Shown here one piece after another: positions 18,494-27,624 of a stretch of 64,000 nucleotides of DNA. Made by a program: the position numbers and the translations under genes. Position 1 is the first letter of the stretch, and every line of letters starts with the position of its first letter. Source of the DNA: Rosenbergiella epipactidis (lineage in GTDB: Bacteria > Pseudomonadota > Gammaproteobacteria > Enterobacterales > Enterobacteriaceae); the NCBI RefSeq assembly GCF_018494055.1, contig NZ_JABBFQ010000004.1, positions 209,304-273,303 on the forward strand. Direction: 5' to 3'. The notes beneath the pieces were generated by a model. That model was not told the origin of the DNA, made no database searches, and saw only the letters and a list, made by a program, of their open reading frames with translations.

Positions 18494-19090
18494 ATGACTA
18501 AAACTAAGAATAACTACGATGAAAGACGAAAAATAATTTTCTGAGTAAGGTCTAACCAAGGACGTCGCCGCCTCTTTGGTCAATCAAGTGGATTAGTCGC
18601 CAGCTTCGCTATTGGTAGCGTGCTGACCGGGCAAGCCATTGCCGCGACACCGGAAAAGGCAGCCGTGACTTCTCCTGATCCCGATACTCTCAACCAATTC
18701 CTGAAGGTTTCTCGCTTATTAACCGGGCATCACTCGCTTGATACCACCTTAGGCCAGCGTCTATGGGAAGCGCTTAATCAGCATTCGGCGCAATTCTCAG
18801 ACCAGTATGCGGCCTCAAGCCAGTGGATCGACGAGCATAAACCTGCCGATGTGGAAGCGCTGGATCAGCAACTGCAAGGGCAGCCGCAACATGAGGTGAT
18901 GATGGCTATCATCCGTGGCTGGTATCTCGGCGTTGTGGACAACAGCCACCATGCACAAGTGCTCTCTTACCCGAATGCGCTGATGTATCAGGTTCCCCGT
19001 GACGGCATGGTCATTCCGACCTATGCACATAACGGTCCTGATTACTGGACGGCGGAGCCACCCCCGGTTGATCGTTTATTAACATTCTAA
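18494..19090 (+). pseudogene. Degraded Tat-exported small subunit of an FAD sugar dehydrogenase
   Basis: The open part encodes a gluconate/fructose dehydrogenase-type gamma subunit: TLNQFLKVSRLLTGHHSLD ... IIRGWYLGVVDNSHHAQVLSYPNALMY ... YWTAEPPPVD. Reading upstream in frame gives a twin-arginine signal, GRRRLFGQSSGLVASFAIG (nt 18560-18616), but no ATG, GTG or TTG precedes it before a TGA at 18542-18544. An ATG in frame exists at 18494, on the far side of that stop. The GTG at 18620 lies inside the signal and would remove the Tat motif. It is also about 60 residues shorter at the C-terminus than the intact paralogue at 30645-31295. I call it broken. Confidence 0.75.
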
Positions 19091-19122
19091 TTTTCTGAGC
19101 CGATTTTCTCGTTTCAGAAAAA

Positions 19123-20640
19123 ATGTTACCGATAACTAATTCCACCTTTTGGAGTTACTGTGAGAAATTTTTTTCAACTCGCCTCCGCGCGAGTCAACTC
19201 GCCCTGAAGATTTCGGCAATCTGCCTTGGATTTGGCAGCCTCGCGGGTGTCGCGCAAGCCGCTGAACAAGTTCCTGTTCAAGCGCCCTCCCCTGAGCAGA
19301 CTCAGCAGAATTTAATTGCTAAAGGTCAATATTTGGCTATCGCCGCCGACTGTGCAGCGTGCCATACCGATCCTACCACCAAGCAACCTTTTGCCGGCGG
19401 TTACGCGATCCACTCACCGATGGGCGTCATCTACTCCACCAATATCACGCCGTCGAAGCAATTTGGCATCGGTTCCTATACCGAGTAACAGTTTGAACAA
19501 GCGGTGCGTCACGGCATCCGTGGCGACGCTGCGCATCTCTATCCGGCCATGCCTTATGCTTCTTACTCTGGCTTAACCGATGAGGATATTCATGCGCTTT
19601 ACACTTACTTTATGCAGAGTGTTGCGCCGGTCGATACCGAGAATAAAACCACGGCCCTGAGCTTCCCGTTTAATATCCTCCAGATGATGATGAGGTGGAA
19701 CTTACTGTTCCTTAAGTCCGTTGCTTACCAAAACGATGCCTCGCAAAGCGCAGAGTGGAACCGCGGAAAATACCTCGTCGACAATCTTGAGCACTGCGGT
19801 GAGTGTCACTCCCCGCGTAACATGATGATGGCACAGAAACAAGGCGCTGATGCGCTGAGCGGTGCGGCTTTAGGTAGCTGGTATGCCCCTAATCTGACCG
19901 CCGACAAACTCAGTGGTCTTGGTAGCTGGTCACGGGATCAATTAAAACAGTATCTGCAAACGGGTGATGTTCCAGGTAAAGCGCAGGCAGCCTGTCCGAT
20001 GGCTGAGGCGGTCACCAATAGCCTACAACATCTGCATGATGCCGATATCGAAGCCATTATCACTTATCTGCAAAGCCTACCGGCCCACGCTCAGTCCCAT
20101 CAGGCCAAGGCGACAGGTGACTTTGGACAAGCCTCCAATGTCGATACCGAAGTACGAGGTACCGCAGGACTCGGAATCGGGTTACCGCAAGAGATGAGTG
20201 GTAAAGCGCTCTACGACAGTGCGTGTGCAAGCTGCCACCAGCCGGATGGACAAGGCACTCCTGACCATTTCTATCCTTCGCTATCACACAACACCGCTAC
20301 CGGTGGCAATACGCCGAATAACTTGGTCTCCGCCATCTTGTTTGGTGTTCAGCGTGAAGTGAAAGGCAAAGAAGTGTTAATGCCGAGCTTTGGTCCTGAT
20401 TCACAGGTGCAAGCCCTGAGCGATAAGCAAATTGCCAGCCTCAGTAATTATATTTTCCAACAATACGGTAATCCCGATCTGCAGGTGACTCCTGAACAGG
20501 TAACGGCGTTGCGTCAAGGAGGGGAACAACCTCTACTCGCACGCATTGCGGGACCCGCTACCCTCGGTGGAGCGGTCTTGGTGGCATTGATTATCGTATT
20601 ACTGGTTATCCGCCGTTCGCGTAAAAAGTCTCGTGGATAA
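19123..20640 (+). pseudogene. Cytochrome c subunit of an FAD sugar dehydrogenase, interrupted by TAA
   Basis: Signal-peptide-like segment (SAICLGFGSLAGVAQA), then three haem motifs: CAACH, CGECH and CASCH, and a C-terminal membrane anchor GGAVLVALIIVLLVIRRSRKK. A TAA at 19486-19488 splits the frame; sequence on both sides is in the same frame and collinear with the intact paralogue at 27625-29040 (...SYTE-stop-QFEQAVRHGIRG...), implying CAA to TAA. The 5' end is also odd: a GTG with GGAG at 19160 is out of frame unless one T is added to the T run that follows. The GMC large subunit that should lie between this and the small subunit is absent (only 32 bases separate them). The product would be a first-haem fragment only. 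Confidence 0.85.
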
Positions 20641-20667
20641 ACCATTCGAATTCGCAGTGAGAGGGTG

Positions 20668-21189
20668 TTATGTCAGAACAATATCTGGCTTAGGGAAATG
20701 TTCCATGGCCTCGATCATTGCCAAGGCCCCTTTGCCAATCTCTTCGCCCGGCTGGAACACGAGCATTAAGGTTCCCTTCCATAACGCTCGATGTTTAGCG
20801 AAGATTTCCGCGGCCCCGATTAACCAGGCAACGTGCATATCATGACCACACATATGGGAGACGGGCGTTGGCGTTCCATCCTCCAGTTTCCCCACCGCTT
20901 GACTCGCATAAGGTAGGCCCGTCTTTTCGGGCATCGGCAAGGCATCCATATCGGCCCGTAACATAACGACCGGCCCCTCGCCGTTCTCCAACAGTCCCAC
21001 GACACCGGTTACCCCCACCTTTTCCGTCACTTGATATCCGCAGTGGTGCAGGTTTTTGGCGACAAGTGAGGCGGTTCTGACTTCTTGCATCGATAGCTCG
21101 GGATGCTGGTGAAGATCTTTATACAGCGCGTCAAGTTTAGGAAGGAGTGCTTGAATATCAGGTTGTAATGCTTTTAGGGTCGGATTCAT
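20668..21189 (-). pseudogene. M20 family amidohydrolase, 3'-truncated
   Basis: 173 residues covering only the N-terminal 40 percent of an M20D aminoacylase/hippurate hydrolase (normally about 380-440). Visible: DLHQHPELSMQEVRTA, VVMLRADMDALPM and the metal-binding HMCGHDMHVA, then FQPGEEIGKGA with the catalytic Glu. The frame stops just after PDIVLT, where the dimerisation domain should begin, and the DNA then abuts the cytochrome pseudogene. Metal ligands from the C-terminal part are missing, so it should be inactive. A full-length M20 gene lies at 23829. Confidence 0.85.
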
Positions 21190-21357
21190 AGTTACCGCGT
21201 CGATGAAAAGCCTAAGGTTCTACTCTCACTGGTCGACAAGGATGTGGCAATTTTTGCGTAAAGGTATTGTTGAAGATTAATAAACGGTGATTTAGCACCA
21301 AAACCTTAGGGAGGTTAAGAAGGTCGCCGTCCTTAAGCGCACGACGACCCACAGAGA

Positions 21358-22629
21358 TTAGAAAATTGACAATGGATACTGGGCGATGACGCGAATTTCA
21401 TTCCCGCCAGCATTGTAGTCAGAGGCGTCAGACGAGACACGCAATACTGAGTAACGGATCCCTAACTGTAGATCTTTGGCGAAACCAGAAGGGATCTTAT
21501 ATTGGATCTGGTTGAAGAACTCATGCTCATGACCGTTACTGGAGGCCGAGGTTTTGATGTTATCGCCGCGCACATAAGCCACGTCATAACGCAGTCCTTC
21601 TATACCTAACCCTGCGAGATCCACGGAATAAGCGGCTTGCCAAGAGCGCTCGTCCTCACCATTAAAGTCAGACCAGTAGGAGTTCGCTAACCAAATCGTG
21701 TTACCGCCATCACCGATTCCGCCTTTGTTACGGTAACCGCCATACATATAACCACTGCTACCGGTATTCTGTTGGTAAGCGACTTTAAACGTATGGATAT
21801 CGTAGGTATAACTAGCCGCTAGGCTCCAAATGGTATTACTGCGGCCACTATTGATACTGTCGGCATAGGCTTTATCAAGGCGGGAATTATAGCCATTGAA
21901 GTCCCAGACCATCTTCTGTTTTTCGTCGAAGGGTTGAGTATAGGTAAAACCTAAATACTGTTTGTTGTCGACATCTTGTACATGAGACGCATAGGCCGAG
22001 GCGGTGAACTGGTCATTAAAGACGTATTTCACACCACCAAAGGCGATATTATCTAAGCCAGAATCGTGGCTCTCAGCGCTTTTGCGCTGCTCGGCGGTAA
22101 AGTAACCGCCGGTAATATCCAGACCGTCGATCTCTTGAGAATCCAGCATAAAACCGGTGTAGGTTTCAGCTAACAGACGAGAACTGTCCGAGGTCAGAAT
22201 AGGTAGGGTTGGCTGTTGTGTACCGTAACTAAAAACGGTATTGGAAAAGCGCATTTTCGCTGTCGCGCCAAATTTCGCCAAATCTTTCTTCGCGCGGCCA
22301 TCACTGTCTTGCGAAAAGTAGTCTATTCCCCCCGCACCACTCCGGCCACGACCACCATCCAGACGGACGGCGTATTGACCGATGGCATCGACACCGAAGC
22401 CTACCGCACCTTGGGTAAAGCCGGAGCTATAGGTACCGATAAAGGCCTGACCCCATTCGCGACGTGTGCGTACCCCTTCATCTTTATAATTACGATTGAT
22501 CATCGCATTTTTAATTAAAAGATTAAGGTGGCTATCTTCGATAAATCCGTTACTTTCCTGTTGAGACGCTGCAAAAGCGGGTTGGGCGACCAACATCGCT
22601 AAAAAAGAAAAAGAAAAAACCTTGTTCAC
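21358..22629 (-). CDS. OprD family outer-membrane porin
   Basis: 423 residues. Signal peptide 1-20 (MNKVFSFSFLAMLVAQPAFA), then ESNGFIEDSHLNLLIKNAMINRNY, the typical OprD start. Alternating beta strands follow (REWGQAFIGTYSSGFTQGAVGFGVDAIGQYAVRLD) and the chain ends in Phe (YPLSIF), the beta-barrel assembly signal. OprD-type channels admit basic amino acids, aromatic acids and other carboxylates. Located between a truncated amidohydrolase and a MetQ-like lipoprotein gene, both minus strand, so its substrate may be an N-acyl amino acid; this is inference. A T-rich tract lies upstream at 22650-22745. Confidence 0.9.
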   Translation of the reverse strand: MNKVFSFSFLAMLVAQPAFAASQQESNGFIEDSHLNLLIKNAMINRNYKDEGVRTRREWGQAFIGTYSSGFTQGAVGFGVDAIGQYAVRLDGGRGRSGAGGIDYFSQDSDGRAKKDLAKFGATAKMRFSNTVFSYGTQQPTLPILTSDSSRLLAETYTGFMLDSQEIDGLDITGGYFTAEQRKSAESHDSGLDNIAFGGVKYVFNDQFTASAYASHVQDVDNKQYLGFTYTQPFDEKQKMVWDFNGYNSRLDKAYADSINSGRSNTIWSLAASYTYDIHTFKVAYQQNTGSSGYMYGGYRNKGGIGDGGNTIWLANSYWSDFNGEDERSWQAAYSVDLAGLGIEGLRYDVAYVRGDNIKTSASSNGHEHEFFNQIQYKIPSGFAKDLQLGIRYSVLRVSSDASDYNAGGNEIRVIAQYPLSIF

Positions 22630-22756
22630 TGTGTCTGCCTATTATGTAAATTTATATGAATTTTTATAGGTAAGTTTTACTTACTTTGACAATCTAGCAT
22701 TGTTAATCCAGTTTTAAAAAGCATTAAAACTCTTTTTTTTATTCTTTTTTCGATAG

Positions 22757-23560
22757 CTACCACCCTGGAATCGCACCACCTTTGAACAGTCGCTCTGCGG
22801 CCTGAGCCACTTCCGGTGACTGATAAGCTTTTACAAACTCCTGCACGTTTTTCGCTTGGCGGTTATCCTCGCGGCTAACAATAATATTGACATAGGGGGA
22901 GTGCTTATCTTCGATAAACAAGTTGTCGTGCAACGGGGATAACCCTGTTTGTTGGATATAGGTGGTACTGATAATAGCAATCGCCACTTTAGGATCATCC
23001 AATACGTGCGGTAACTGCGCCCCTTCCAACTGCAGAATGGTCAGATGCCGAGGGTTTTGGGTAATATCCAATGTGGTGGGTAAAAGTCCTTTACCCGGCG
23101 CCAAGCTGAGTAGCCCCTGCTTTTCTAACAGCAGTAGCGCCCGCCCTAAGTTAGTCGGATCATTGGGTACTGCGACGGTCGCATAATCCTTGAGCTGCGA
23201 CACAGAATGAATATGACGAGAATAGGCCGCAATCGGGAAAACGAAAGTATTACCTACCGCAACTAAATGATAGCCATGGGCAGCATTATCTTGTGCCAAG
23301 AAAGGTCGGTGCTGAAAGACATTGGCATCCAGCTCGCCACGATTCGTTGCATCATTGGGCAGTATCGACCCACTGAAACTGACCAAATCGACTGTTAAAC
23401 CGTATTTCTGTTTAGCTACCTGCTTGGCCACTTCGGCGACTTGCTCCTCCGCTCCGGTGATCACCCCCACCTTGATATGCGACATATCTTCTGGCGCTTT
23501 ATCACATGCCGCCAGCAAGCAGCCCGCAAAGAGTAATGACATTAGTTTTAGGTGGCGCAT
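22757..23560 (-). CDS. MetQ/NlpA family substrate-binding lipoprotein
   Basis: 267 residues. Lipoprotein signal with lipobox LLAAC (Cys19), followed by Asp20, an inner-membrane retention signal. The NlpA fold motifs IKVGVITGAEEQVAEVA, DANVFQHRPFL, and VAVPNDPTNLGRALLLLEKQGLL match MetQ (methionine/methionine derivative binding). The cognate metN and metI genes are not adjacent, so it either works with a transporter elsewhere or serves a different one. A candidate MetJ operator and promoter lie directly upstream. Divergent from the M20 amidohydrolase gene. Confidence 0.88.
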   Translation of the reverse strand: MRHLKLMSLLFAGCLLAACDKAPEDMSHIKVGVITGAEEQVAEVAKQVAKQKYGLTVDLVSFSGSILPNDATNRGELDANVFQHRPFLAQDNAAHGYHLVAVGNTFVFPIAAYSRHIHSVSQLKDYATVAVPNDPTNLGRALLLLEKQGLLSLAPGKGLLPTTLDITQNPRHLTILQLEGAQLPHVLDDPKVAIAIISTTYIQQTGLSPLHDNLFIEDKHSPYVNIIVSREDNRQAKNVQEFVKAYQSPEVAQAAERLFKGGAIPGW

Positions 23561-23602
23561 CAGGGTTCCTTAAGATAGTGGTCACGACATAAGTGGAAGT
23601 TT

Positions 23603-23652
23603 AGGCATCTAGACATCCAAATAAATCTAATCAATCTTTGAGGCTGATGCAA
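23603..23652 (-). promoter_or_regulatory. Candidate promoter and MetJ operator of the MetQ-like gene
   Basis: Minus strand: TTGCAT (complement of 23647-23652), 17-base spacer, TAGATT (complement of 23624-23629), then two tandem eight-base met-box-like units GGATGTCT and AGATGCCT (complement of 23603-23618). Each unit matches AGACGTCT at six of eight positions, and MetJ binds tandem met boxes. The position just downstream of the -10 would allow methionine-dependent repression. Confidence 0.45.
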
Positions 23653-23828
23653 GTGAAAGAGCTGAAGGTCTTTTCATGATCAGGCCAAGGATGCCGGAAA
23701 CCCTTGATGCCTTGCGCTTATATCCATTACGACTAAGCTTTTCGCTTATCGTTTTTTAACAAACCAAACGGTTACTGTTAGGCTCAAACGCTACCCTTTC
23801 GATTCGCACTGACGCTAAGGCTGCTAAG

Positions 23829-24977
23829 ATGTCGTTGAACACTGAGGAATTTTCGACCTACCTAACCGATTTTCGCCACGAACTTCATCGTTTTCCGGAG
23901 CTTTCGTCACAAGAAGTGGAAACCACTCGCCGTATCCGCCAACAACTTGATGCGCATCAAATACGGGTGCTTGATTTACCGCTTAACACCGGATTGGTGG
24001 CTGAAGTGGGACCGGTAGACGGGCCGCTATTCGTGATCCGCTCAGACATTGACGCGTTGCCGATTGAAGAGCAAGCTGATGTCAGTTATCGCTCTGAACA
24101 CCCCGGCATCATGCATGCCTGTGGTCATGATTTTCACAGTACCGCCGCCTTAGGCGCAGCGATCATCCTGAAGCGACAAGAGGCTCAGCTGTTGGGTCGA
24201 GTCCGTATTTTATTTCAAGCCGCTGAAGAGATTGGCGTGGGCGCGCAAGAGATTATTGCTAGCGGTGCATTGGATGAGGCTTTTGCGGTAGTCGGTCTCC
24301 ATAACGATCCCTCCCTCCCAGCGGGCACTATTGGCTGTAAAAGCGGTCCCTTAACCGCGGCAGTCGACTGTTTTGCTATAAGTGTTCAAGGAGTTGGGAG
24401 CCATGCGGCAAAACCTGAGCAGAGTATCGATCCTATCGTTATCGCTAGCCAGCTGGTCGCTAGTCTGCAATCCATTATTAGTCGTAATATTCCGTCGGCG
24501 GATAATGCCGTGGTTTCTATTACCCAGTTCCATAGCGGTAGCGCGTGGAATATCATTCCTGATAAGGCATGGCTAGAAGGGACGGTCAGAAGTTTTTCTG
24601 CTCAAGCGCGGGAGAGGATTCAACAACGTTTTCAACAGATTATCACCGGCTTTTCTGCCGCGTTTGACGTCAAGATTGATCTCGACTGGCAGGCTGGTCC
24701 TCCTTCAGTGGTTAACGATCCGCACTGGGCGGCATTTGCCTTAGCACAGGCAACAAAAAGTGGTTTGATCGCTAAAGAGGTCGATGCCAGTCCAATTGGC
24801 GAAGACTTCGCCTATTATTTACAGCGTACCCCCGGTACGTTTGTGATGGTCGGCACCGGAGAGCAACACCCGCTGCACCACCCCGCTTTCAAGATAAACG
24901 ATCAGGTTCTCCTGCCCACTGCCCAGTATCTGGCCGATTTTGCCATCTCTGGATTGACCGCATACCGTGCAGGGTAA
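23829..24977 (+). CDS. M20D family amidohydrolase (N-acyl amino acid deacylase type)
   Basis: Probable dinuclear metal hydrolase releasing amino acids from N-acyl forms; 382 residues, full length. N-terminal catalytic domain: FRHELHRFPELSSQE, VIRSDIDALPIEE, the metal motif HACGHDFHSTAALGAA (~91-106) and FQAAEEIGVGAQEI with the catalytic Glu pair (~132). The lid/dimerisation domain runs about 180-290 (GVGSHAAKPEQSIDPI), and the last metal ligand His is in HPLHHPAF. No signal peptide. It is convergent with an amino acid ABC transporter and divergent from the MetQ-like gene; the set resembles N-acetyl-cysteine derivative salvage clusters, but substrate is inferred. Confidence 0.88.
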   Translation: MSLNTEEFSTYLTDFRHELHRFPELSSQEVETTRRIRQQLDAHQIRVLDLPLNTGLVAEVGPVDGPLFVIRSDIDALPIEEQADVSYRSEHPGIMHACGHDFHSTAALGAAIILKRQEAQLLGRVRILFQAAEEIGVGAQEIIASGALDEAFAVVGLHNDPSLPAGTIGCKSGPLTAAVDCFAISVQGVGSHAAKPEQSIDPIVIASQLVASLQSIISRNIPSADNAVVSITQFHSGSAWNIIPDKAWLEGTVRSFSAQARERIQQRFQQIITGFSAAFDVKIDLDWQAGPPSVVNDPHWAAFALAQATKSGLIAKEVDASPIGEDFAYYLQRTPGTFVMVGTGEQHPLHHPAFKINDQVLLPTAQYLADFAISGLTAYRAG

Positions 24978-24997
24978 TGCCCCCAGAAGGGGGCATT
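24976..24997. terminator. Bidirectional hairpin between convergent genes
   Basis: AATGCCCCC (24976-24984), AGAA, GGGGGCATT (24989-24997): a perfect nine-base stem between the stop codons of the amidohydrolase and the binding-protein gene. There is no T run on either side, but position and strength suggest a shared terminator. Confidence 0.6.
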
Positions 24998-25004
24998 GGG
25001 GAGA

Positions 25005-25775
25005 TTAGTGCGAAACATCTGCCCCGAAGTATTTCTGGGAGATTTTCTGATAGGTACCGTCTTTTTTCAGCTCAGCTAAGGCAGTATTAATGGCGGTTTG
25101 TAACGACGTATCGTCTTTACGCATTAACACACCCGATGCACTGGCATTATCTTCCGAGGCGACGACTTTCACGGGCGCATTCGCACGGTGCTTTTTAAAG
25201 TCGAGATAAGAGAGGTTATCGTTGACCGTTGCATCAGCACGGCCTTGTACAACTAAATCTACCGCTTGATTAAAGCCGTCGGTATTTACCAATTCCGCGC
25301 CATAATGGCGAGCAATCTGTGCATAATTACTGGTCAGGGATTGCGCAGATTTCTTCCCTTTTAGATCGGTAAACTGATGGATGCTGTCGTTATCACTTTT
25401 AACGACCAGTACCGCTTTGGACGCGATATACGGCGCTGAGAACGCATACTTTTTCTGACGCTCTGGGCTGATACCGACTTCGTTAATGACCACGTCATAA
25501 CGTTTTGCATCCAAACCGGCGATCAAACCGTCCCACTTACTTTCGACAAAGACCGGCTTCACTTTAAGCTGTTTAGCAATCGCTTCACCAATCTCCACAT
25601 CAAAACCAGTCAGATCTCCCGAGATAGTATGAAAGGTAAAGGGCGCATAGGTGCCTTCTGTACCGATCTTCAATTGGCCAGACGATTTTACGTTGGCAAG
25701 GGTATCTGCCATCGCTGAGCTTGCGAAGGCCAGAGGGACTAACATAGCGGCTAGTGCAAGAGAACTCTTTTTCAT
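25005..25775 (-). CDS. Polar amino acid ABC transporter, periplasmic binding protein
   Basis: 256 residues, family 3 solute-binding protein. Signal peptide 1-23 (LAFASSAMA). Motifs LKIGTEGTYAPFTFHTISGDLTGFDVEIGEAIAKQL and KWDGLIAGLDAKRYDVVINEVGISPERQKKYAFSAPY are typical of cystine/polar amino acid binders (TcyA/TcyJ/FliY-like). It is third in an operon after permease and ATPase, with a 16-base gap. An Arg in the ligand site is consistent with alpha-carboxylate binding. Likely ligand is cystine, an N-acetylated cysteine derivative or another polar amino acid. Confidence 0.88.
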   Translation of the reverse strand: MKKSSLALAAMLVPLAFASSAMADTLANVKSSGQLKIGTEGTYAPFTFHTISGDLTGFDVEIGEAIAKQLKVKPVFVESKWDGLIAGLDAKRYDVVINEVGISPERQKKYAFSAPYIASKAVLVVKSDNDSIHQFTDLKGKKSAQSLTSNYAQIARHYGAELVNTDGFNQAVDLVVQGRADATVNDNLSYLDFKKHRANAPVKVVASEDNASASGVLMRKDDTSLQTAINTALAELKKDGTYQKISQKYFGADVSH

Positions 25776-25791
25776 AACGACTCCTGGTAAA

Positions 25792-26556
25792 TTAAGTCGG
25801 GCTGCCAGCAGGCAAGCCTTCCGTTAACGTGGCAATATACTCTGCCGTGCGTGCTTTTTGCGGGGAATGGAAAAGCGTAGCCGAATCTGCCGTTTCGACA
25901 ATCTCCCCTGCTTCAAGGAAAATAGTTTGGTTAGCGACCGAGGCAGCTAACCGCAGGTCGTGTGTCGCCATCAGCATCGTCGTCCCTTCATTGGCGAGCT
26001 GACGGAGTACCGCCACCACTTCCGCGGCTAATTCTGGATCCAGGGCTGAAGTTGGCTCATCACATAGCAAGACTTGTGGTGAGGGAGCCAGTGCCCGGGC
26101 AATGGCGACGCGTTGTTGCTGCCCACCGGATAAGGTTGCTGGCAGCACATCACGTTTGTGCGAGAGGCCGACTTTTTCAAGCAGCGCTTCCGCTCGGGCT
26201 ATTGCTTCCGCTTTCGACATCCGATGTACGATAATCAACCCTTCCGTAATATTTTCAATCACCGTTTTATGGGGAAACAGGGCAAAGTTTTGAAACACCA
26301 TCCCCGTCTGGCGACTAATTTTCTGAATATCCCGTGAGCGTGGTGGTTTACGCGTAAACACCAGTTTCTCCTCACCCAGTTGCATTTGACCGGACTGAGG
26401 GATCTCAAGCAGATTAGCACAGCGTAGTAATGTACTTTTACCACTGCCTGACGGGCCAATGAGCGCAGTCACCGAGCCTTTCGGTAGTGTCAAGCTAATA
26501 TCCTTCAGGACATGGTTATCCTGAAAATATTTATTAATTCCCTGTAATGAAATCAT
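25792..26556 (-). CDS. Polar amino acid ABC transporter, ATPase subunit
   Basis: 254 residues. Walker A GPSGSGKST near 33-41, Q-loop GMVFQNFALFPHKTV near 85, signature TLSGGQQQRVAIARAL near 145, Walker B VLLCDEPTSALDPE near 165 and switch His in MATHDLR near 202. Belongs to the GlnQ/TcyC group. Four bases separate it from the permease upstream and 16 from the binding protein downstream, so one operon. Cytosolic face of the inner membrane. Confidence 0.93.
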   Translation of the reverse strand: MISLQGINKYFQDNHVLKDISLTLPKGSVTALIGPSGSGKSTLLRCANLLEIPQSGQMQLGEEKLVFTRKPPRSRDIQKISRQTGMVFQNFALFPHKTVIENITEGLIIVHRMSKAEAIARAEALLEKVGLSHKRDVLPATLSGGQQQRVAIARALAPSPQVLLCDEPTSALDPELAAEVVAVLRQLANEGTTMLMATHDLRLAASVANQTIFLEAGEIVETADSATLFHSPQKARTAEYIATLTEGLPAGSPT

Positions 26557-26560
26557 CGCG

Positions 26561-27232
26561 CTAATCTCCTGTCACGGTTTCACGTGAGAAATGCTTTTCG
26601 AGCTTATTTTGTGCTGCAGAAAGAATCGTGCTGAAAAATAGATAGATAAGCGCCGCTTCAATATACAAAATCAATGGCTGATACGTTACTGCCGCAATAC
26701 GCTGTGCGGCCAAAAACATCTCTGGTACAGTGATCACCGAGGCTAAGGAAGTATCTTTGACCAACGAAATAAAGGTATTCGATAGAGGGGGCACCGCTAT
26801 CCGCGCCGCTTGAGGCAAGATAATGCGTACCAATGCTTGACGCCAACTCATGCCAATCGAGTGCGCCGCTTCCCACTGGCTGACTGGCACCGATTTAATG
26901 GTCGCACGAATAATCTCAGAGGAATAAGCGCCAATATTTAGCGTGAAGCCGATCACCGCTGCCGGAAAAGCAGAGATGGTAATCCCGACGCTCGGCAAGG
27001 CATAAAAGATTAAGAATAGCTGTACTAACAACGGCGTGCCGCGGAACAACCAGACGTAAAAACGGACAAAATATTGTAGAGGCTTAGGCCCGTACAAGCG
27101 GGCAAGCGCCACCAGGAAACCGAGTGATAGACCCAGCACAAAGGCTATCAGCGTTAAGGGTATCGTAAAGGTCAATCCGGCATGTAGCATCGGCCAGAAT
27201 GATTCCGCGGCGAGATTCAGCCAATCTGGCAC
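26561..27232 (-). CDS. Polar amino acid ABC transporter, permease subunit
   Basis: 223 residues from a GTG start preceded by GGAAGGTGGACT; this is close to E. coli TcyL (222). A longer frame starting at 27331 adds a non-conserved leader, so I rejected it. Membrane segments include AGLTFTIPLTLIAFVLGLSLGFLVALARL, and the EAA loop reads WEAAHSIGMSWRQALVRIILPQAARIAVPP (~120-150). FRGTPLLVQLFLIFYALP is typical for the HisM/TcyL branch. First gene of the operon. Confidence 0.9.
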   Translation of the reverse strand: MPDWLNLAAESFWPMLHAGLTFTIPLTLIAFVLGLSLGFLVALARLYGPKPLQYFVRFYVWLFRGTPLLVQLFLIFYALPSVGITISAFPAAVIGFTLNIGAYSSEIIRATIKSVPVSQWEAAHSIGMSWRQALVRIILPQAARIAVPPLSNTFISLVKDTSLASVITVPEMFLAAQRIAAVTYQPLILYIEAALIYLFFSTILSAAQNKLEKHFSRETVTGD

Positions 27233-27310
27233 AGTCCACCTTCCATAGAAATGAGTTGAAAAATTAACGCTATCGTTATCGATAGCCACTCTCTCTATTT
27301 TAGGCAGTAA

Positions 27311-27624
27311 ATGAAAGGAGGGAAATATCATTTCGGTATTGATTTAGAACAAGCCTTAACCCTCTATGCTTTTTGGACCGAAAGTGATGAAGAAATCGCC
27401 ATATTGGGGAGGGGATCGGCATTACGATAAATCGAGTATGAAGTTATCTCGCCGAGTCTTGTCCAAGATGGCCCCACCGCTCAAACGATGCAAACTGACG
27501 GGACCGATTGGACCATTGTCACGACCATCATTCACATTAAGGCCGAGTCTTTTGTCCAATTGCTCGAAAAAATTATTTAGCTTTCATTACAAGACGAGAC
27601 ACTCCCTATCTCGCCTTGTCCCAT
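27311..27624 (+). pseudogene. Unrecognised small gene with two in-frame stops
   Basis: From an ATG at 27311 the frame reads MKGGKYHFGIDLEQALTLY..., is stopped by TAA at 27428-27430, then continues in the same frame with protein-like sequence IEYEVISPSLVQDGPTAQ ... SFVQLLEKII to a TAG at 27578-27580, and on toward the end of the cytochrome gene. Restoring CAA and CAG at the stops gives about 100 residues with amphipathic helices. I do not recognise the family. It lies divergent from the ABC permease gene. The frame could be fortuitous; confidence is low. Confidence 0.3.
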
